NCBI GenBank assembly: GCA_035048485.1
Contig: CM068583.1
Coordinates: 21,365,341-21,429,340 of the forward strand
Source: Pteria penguin
Lineage: Eukaryota > Mollusca > Bivalvia > Pterioida > Pteriidae
Length of the DNA stretch: 64,000 nt
Direction of reading: 5' to 3'
A program made the translations under genes and the position numbers. Under the pieces are notes generated by a model. The model had not been told where the DNA came from. It ran no database searches and saw only the letters and a list, made by a program, of their open reading frames with translations. Positions within the stretch are counted from its first letter, which is position 1, and every line of letters begins with the position of its first letter. Positions 59,821 through 64,000 of the stretch are shown here, in pieces.

Positions 59821-60009
59821 TCACGCCATGTGAACGAACGGGACTCTATATTTAGGACCTTTCTTCAGGAGGTCGCGTAATTTCCTGTTATGTACTATAT
59901 TGAGGTCACCAGTTACCACATGGCCGCATGGAGGGTAAAGATACTTTGATGTGGAGCATGTACAGGGTGGTAAAAGTAAAAAACGAAGAGGTACCGAAGG
60001 GTAAACCAT
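59821..60009 (-). pseudogene. Upstream part of the same PLE ORF, frameshifted
   Basis: The minus-strand frame reads [20 protein letters not shown], then LNIV, N-x-K-x-x-RDLL and KKGPKYR, and runs to a stop at about 59821. Reading one base over from about 59844, the sequence continues in the frame of the RT (SRSFTW-x-x-NFKIIM), so a single-base frameshift at about 59843-59846 separates the two. The Cys-Cys and HVVTGD features recur in the fragment at 9495-9700, which supports them as a real conserved part of the protein. No endonuclease motif seen. Start codon unknown. Confidence 0.75.
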
Positions 60010-60360
60010 ATCTCATAGTCGATGGAATAAAAGAACAATATCGTGTAGTGTCATATGCAGGCAAATAAAATCGAGGTGAGACCAGGTGCCCGGAAGAAGT
60101 AAGCGTCCCCTGGTTGCACGTACATGTAACACACGTCGCAAAAGTCCTGCAACAACCTTTCAAGTCGAGGATACATAAATATACACGCATGAACACTCGT
60201 AGGAGACAAGAACACGAAGTCAAATTTTCCCATTCAAGGCAAGAGATGCTGCCTGACTGAAATTCGGGTGTCGGAAACGCATGCGAACAAATGTCTGTAT
60301 ATATATACGTATTATGTCAAATCTAATATAGTCAAAAAGGTAAAATGGTTATTTTGTATG
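59990..60360 (-). mobile_element. Penelope-like linker, subfamily B, joining two RT copies
   Basis: Same order as the 22.4-kb linker on the opposite strand, box at 60075-60138. It follows the B relic (60361-60951) and runs straight into the upstream ORF of the A element, both on the minus strand. The PLE copies here are thus head to tail with one linker between them. Confidence 0.85.
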
Positions 60361-60951
60361 GCCAGGTCCCAAAATATCGGTTAACGTTCGTGAAGAGGGA
60401 TCTGAAATTGCACTAGGTCCCTATAACGACCATAGAACTTCCTCAGTGACAATTTCAAACGTTCCTCAATATATGCTTGTGAGAGTAGTTTCGTGGCAAG
60501 GAGCCTCCCTCTCATGACAAAATTTTCGTATTTAGAGCATGCCCTGGCATAGCATATAAGCTGTGAAATGAAGACGCCATATGCGGGAGAGGAAGGTATG
60601 TTGCTACTCAGAAAAGGGAAGTTTGTAATAATGAAATTGAAATCGTCACGTTTGTCATAGAGAGAAGTTACTAATGAACCATCGTCACAAAATGATAGGA
60701 GTATATCGAGGTATGAAGCTGAAGATGTACTCTCTGTTGTATCTTTAATCTCGAGTTCCTTTGGATATATGATGTTGAGGCGATCCTTAAATACAGGGTG
60801 GTTAATCGACAAAACGTCATCGATGTTTCTGTATGTAAAGTTGAACCGAGATGCTAATTGTTTATTGCCTTTAAAGATGAGAGACTGTATGAATTTTGCT
60901 TCGTAAGAGTACAAAAATATGTCGGCCAGAAAAGGCGCGCAATTAATGTAC
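60361..60951 (-). pseudogene. Penelope-like reverse transcriptase relic, subfamily B
   Basis: Open for 177 codons but truncated at its 5' side inside motif B (it starts around NCAPFLADIFLYSYEA). Motif C reads NIDD instead of YIDD. Then SYLDILLSF, KRDDFNFIITNF, SSNIPSSPAYGVFISQL, KFYGRYRDL and a shortened end. About two thirds of residues agree with subfamily A. The truncation in the catalytic domain makes it inactive. Confidence 0.92.
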
Positions 60952-62574
60952 GAGATTATTTTGTAAGTAGGGTATTCATAATTATTCTAAACTGCACTAC
61001 AACATATTTATGTATTGATGATAATAAGTACTCCCCCCCCAAAAAAAAATGAAAAAGAAAGAAACACTAATACCAAATCGTCTAAATAACATATGGCTCC
61101 ATGAGGTATTTGGTGAAATTGTTCGAACAAGAATTACACCAAATAAAAGTTTCTTTGAAATTCTGCGAATTTATTAATGTTATATTTTATTTATTTATTT
61201 ATTATTGTTTACTTTTGTTTTCGTTTTGAGAGATTTGGTTTTGTCTTCTTCTTTTCTTCTTAAAAAATGAGTATAAAAACTTCTGGTTATTTGCATTTCA
61301 GATTGAAATAAATGGGAAAAAAACTTCATAATTATAGTTTCATACTTTTAGAAGGATTCATAATATTTTAGGCTTTGTGAAATAGATGTCCAGTTTACTG
61401 TAACGTCTACATGTATTTCGCAACAAACTTATTAATAATAGATAATTACACGTATTAATGTAATAACTTCGAATTTCCTTTAACAAAATGAGAAAAGTAT
61501 TTTATAAAGAGAATACAGTTCGCCTGTGGCACATGTTTTTTTTAAGTATTAAATTACACTTCAATAAAGCTTAGGAAACTATCCAAATATTTATATATGA
61601 TTCAGGTGTATGAATCAAGATAAAAAGGTATATTCAGAAGAGACTTATATTAATTAAGAAGTAACATTAATGACTAAGATTCATTTGTATAGAGAGACAG
61701 GATGAACGAAATAACGTTATTTAAATTAACACGTATGTGGAATGTTTTAATCCTTAGCCATGCAGCTTAGACATATGTATTGGAAAATGTTTTGTATTTT
61801 ACCTTTGTTGCTTTCAAATATATATATAATGGCTGCATAGTCCTGTCATTCCTTTGTCATATAATTATGTCTACTAGCATATATATGTATGTATTGATTT
61901 TATATTTATTTGTGAGAGTTTGTACTGGATATTTAGGACTTTATATGCACAGCCAGCTTCAAGTGCTATTCAGCATTATCGCTCGTCGTTCCAATAACTG
62001 CAGCTGCTTGTTATATGTCCATTCAAACTTTAGTGAAATATATTTTGAAAGAAAGTGATTAATTTTTGGGTTTCGTGACGTTAGTTTTCGTCGAGTTTCG
62101 TTGATTTGATTAATGTTTATGTATAAAAATGTGTAAGGAGAATGGTAGTTAATAACGGTGATTTCCGTTCTAGTCTAACATCGAAGATATGCAGGAAAAC
62201 AGGATGGATCGCTACCTAGGATGAATAACGCCTTTTCCCCCACAAATATCAGTTCTATAAATGGCAAAAGCTTTTGTAAAATTAGGTCACAGACCATAAA
62301 ACTTGATTTGCCATAACAAAGGCAGTTCAATATGCGAATATTACTCATCAAAAGAGAGAGAGAAAGGATATAAAGAAAAGTGTGTTATAACCCTTATAAT
62401 TGGTGTTAACAGAGTAAAACGTCACATACCAAATATTCAAAATTAGGTTACAGAAGTGGAAATGGATTTCTCATAATAAAGCCAATCGAAATGTTCAATA
62501 TCCGAATGTATCTAATGAAAATGAGCAAATGTGGTCGAAATCAGAGTCGATGTGGGTATTTTAAAGCAACGAGA
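60952..62574. other. Anonymous AT-rich DNA between two PLE blocks
   Basis: Contains a C9-A9 run near 61033-61051 and otherwise nothing recognised. It separates two B-type copies. Confidence 0.4.
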
Positions 62575-62830
62575 AGTGAAGAGAAGAAGTACCGAAGGGT
62601 AAACCATATCTCATAGTCCATGGAATAAAGGGGACAATATCGTGTTTAGTGTCATATTCAGAAAAATGCAAACCCCAATAAAATCGAGGTGATAGCAGGT
62701 GCCCGGGAGGAGTAAGCGTCCCCTGGTTGCATGCAACACCCGTCGCAAAAGTCCTGCAACAACCTTTCATTATATATGCATTATGTCAAATCGAGTATAT
62801 TCAAAAAGTTAAGATGGTAATTTTGTATGG
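62575..62830 (-). mobile_element. Penelope-like linker, subfamily B, with box and deletion
   Basis: Box at 62686-62746. Beyond it, AACAACCTTTC is followed directly by ATTATATATGCATTATGTC, so the segment equivalent to about 22480-22630 (with GTTCATGCGTGTA) is deleted. Otherwise close to the 60-kb linker. Confidence 0.85.
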
Positions 62831-63270
62831 TCAGGTCCCAATATATCGTTTAACATTCTTGATTCCTGAAATTGCAATAGATCCCTATAACGACCATAGA
62901 CCTTCCTCAGTGACAATTTCAAACGTTCCTCAATATATCATTGTGAAAGTAGTTTCGTGGCAAGAAGCCTCGCTCTCAGGACGAAATTTTTGTATTTAGA
63001 GCATGCCCTAACATAAAGTTGTGAAATGAAGACGCCATATGCGGGAGAGAAAGGTATGTTGCTACTCAGAAAAGGGAAGATGGTAATAATGAAATTGAAA
63101 TCGTCACGTTTGTCATAAAGAGAGGTTCCTAAGGAACATCTTCACTAATTGATAGGAGTATATCGAGGTATTAAGCAGAAGATGCGCTCTCTGTAGTATC
63201 TTTTATCTCGAGTTCCTTTGGATATATGATGTTGAGGCGATCCTCAAATACAGGGTTGTTAATCGAAAAT
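62831..63270 (-). pseudogene. Penelope-like reverse transcriptase relic, subfamily B (3' third)
   Basis: Matches the 60.4-60.8-kb relic: GACCATAGACCTTCCTCAGT, the AYGVFI-equivalent GACGCCATATGCGGGAGAG, and the KRDDFNF-equivalent TTGAAATCGTCACGTTTGTC, with a short deletion in the LIRYAR segment and stops. Homology ends at about 63266-63270, where an R repeat begins. Confidence 0.88.
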
Positions 63271-63455
63271 AGAAGACATAAGACCAAGCTGTTTGACAGA
63301 AATCAGCAAGGACATAAACATAAACATTTTAATAGTTAAAAACACAGAAAACGACATAACAAACTTATTCGATTGTACTGCAGTTACGATAGGGACTTAG
63401 GACTGTCAATTAAAGCAACAAACGTCACTCAGTTAGTGTGGTTAACCGGTAAATA
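63266..63455 (-). repeat. R repeat, nearly full copy with readable junctions
   Basis: A 190-bp copy placed between the B relic and a C linker: AGAAGACATAAGACCAAGCT ... TTCGATTGTACTGCAGTTAC ... GACTGTCAATTAAAG ... CACTCAGTTAGTGTGGTTAA, then CCGGTAAATATA. The two sharp junctions give the best estimate of the unit's ends. Confidence 0.75.
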
Positions 63456-63600
63456 TACCTAGTAGAAATAGTCAAATCGTATAAATTTCATACACTTTTA
63501 TATATGGAGAAGTCAAATTAGGTAACCGTCTAGTTTAGAAGGTGTCAAATCTGTGTAAAATGATCGGAATCGATCTTAGTCCAGAATATCACTGAAAGTC
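63456..63600 (-). mobile_element. Penelope-like linker, subfamily C (box missing)
   Basis: CTAGTAGAAATAGTCAAATC, ATATATGGAGAAGTCAAATT, AGAAGGTGTCAAATCTGTGT as in 9900-9990 and 12108-12200, but the sequence where the box should start is replaced by the R repeat. Confidence 0.75.
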
Positions 63601-63635
63601 TGGATAACGAGATATATTGTGTAATAAGAGTCTTG

Positions 63636-64000
63636 TAACGACCATAGAAATTCCTCAGTGACGTTGTTAGTTTAGCACATATATAACCCAGCTGAGTAGC
63701 TTATCTGAAAGTTGCCTAATTTGAACATGCTCTGAAATAACGTATTAGCTGAGATATGAATACGCCGTATGCGGGCGATGATGGAATGTTGCTACTTGTG
63801 AAAGGAAAGTTTGTGATAGCGAAATTAAAATCGTCACGTTTTTCATAAATTGAGGTGTTCAATTGACCCTCAATGTCGAAAGACAACATAATGTCTAAAT
63901 ACGAAATAGAATAACTTACATTGGTTTCTTCGATCTCCAGTTCACTTGGACAGTTGATGCTAAAGTAAACTGTGAATTAAGAATTCTTAATTGAAAGCAA
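63636..64000 (-). pseudogene. Penelope-like reverse transcriptase relic, subfamily C (runs off the window)
   Basis: A third RT subfamily: GACCATAGAAATTCCTCAGT, TACGCCGTATGCGGGCGATG (AYGVFI equivalent), AAAATCGTCACGTTTTTCAT (K/E-KRDDFNF), GATCTCCAGTTCACTTGGAC (SELEIEE) and, at the edge, a SIKNS version of SINN-P. Frameshifts are present. It lies next to a C-type linker, which ties that linker type to this RT. The rest lies beyond 64000. Confidence 0.82.

Noticed and set aside
59605..59880. Open frames antisense to the PLE RT (plus strand, 58938-59168 and 59569-59880)
   Set aside because: Shadow frames of the minus-strand RT, which has clear motifs.

Overview
The window looks like gene-poor, AT-rich intergenic and repeat DNA from an invertebrate nuclear genome, most likely a bivalve mollusc or another lophotrochozoan. 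Three observations point there: a single spliced class A GPCR gene with a canonical GT-AG intron, tRNA-derived SINEs with short-motif tails, and a dense population of Penelope-like retroelement (PLE) fragments whose reverse transcriptase resembles families common in molluscs. The organism call is inference. There is no bacterial or viral gene organisation, no rRNA and no CRISPR array.

Layout. 0-20 kb: a repeat (here 'H-repeat') split by a near-perfect palindromic MITE at 155-280; a PLE relic of subfamily A (4852-5819, minus); PLE upstream and linker pieces near 9.5-12.6 kb, one split by a second MITE with CTG target duplications; a SINE near 13 kb; a subfamily-B PLE relic at 14.1-16.1 kb whose 3' linker carries a 981-bp TIR transposon. 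20-34 kb: another B relic (21981-22427), a large inverted repeat (23.9-24.7 kb), SINE pieces, and a decayed non-LTR retrotransposon with a PHD finger (29.2-33.2 kb, interrupted). 34-52 kb: mostly anonymous DNA, a PLE relic at 37.6 kb, and a 49-bp satellite array (41.5-43.3 kb) with a 14-monomer higher-order repeat. 52.0-55.7 kb: the one convincing host gene, a two-exon GPCR on the minus strand with a TATA box. 57.5-64 kb: head-to-tail PLE copies on the minus strand, including the only long open RT (58254-59804).

Two dispersed families tie the repeat landscape together. One is a box of about 60 bp (12 copies) found in the linkers of all three PLE subfamilies and also alone. The other ('R repeat', 10 copies) has no recognised coding partner. 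Three insertions can be dated relative to their hosts because an empty-site copy of the host repeat lies elsewhere in the window. The H-repeat also holds a hammerhead-like arrangement of conserved strands, but a normal cleavage site and stem I are not visible. The best candidates for something undescribed are the PLE linker box, the R repeat and the H-repeat hairpins.
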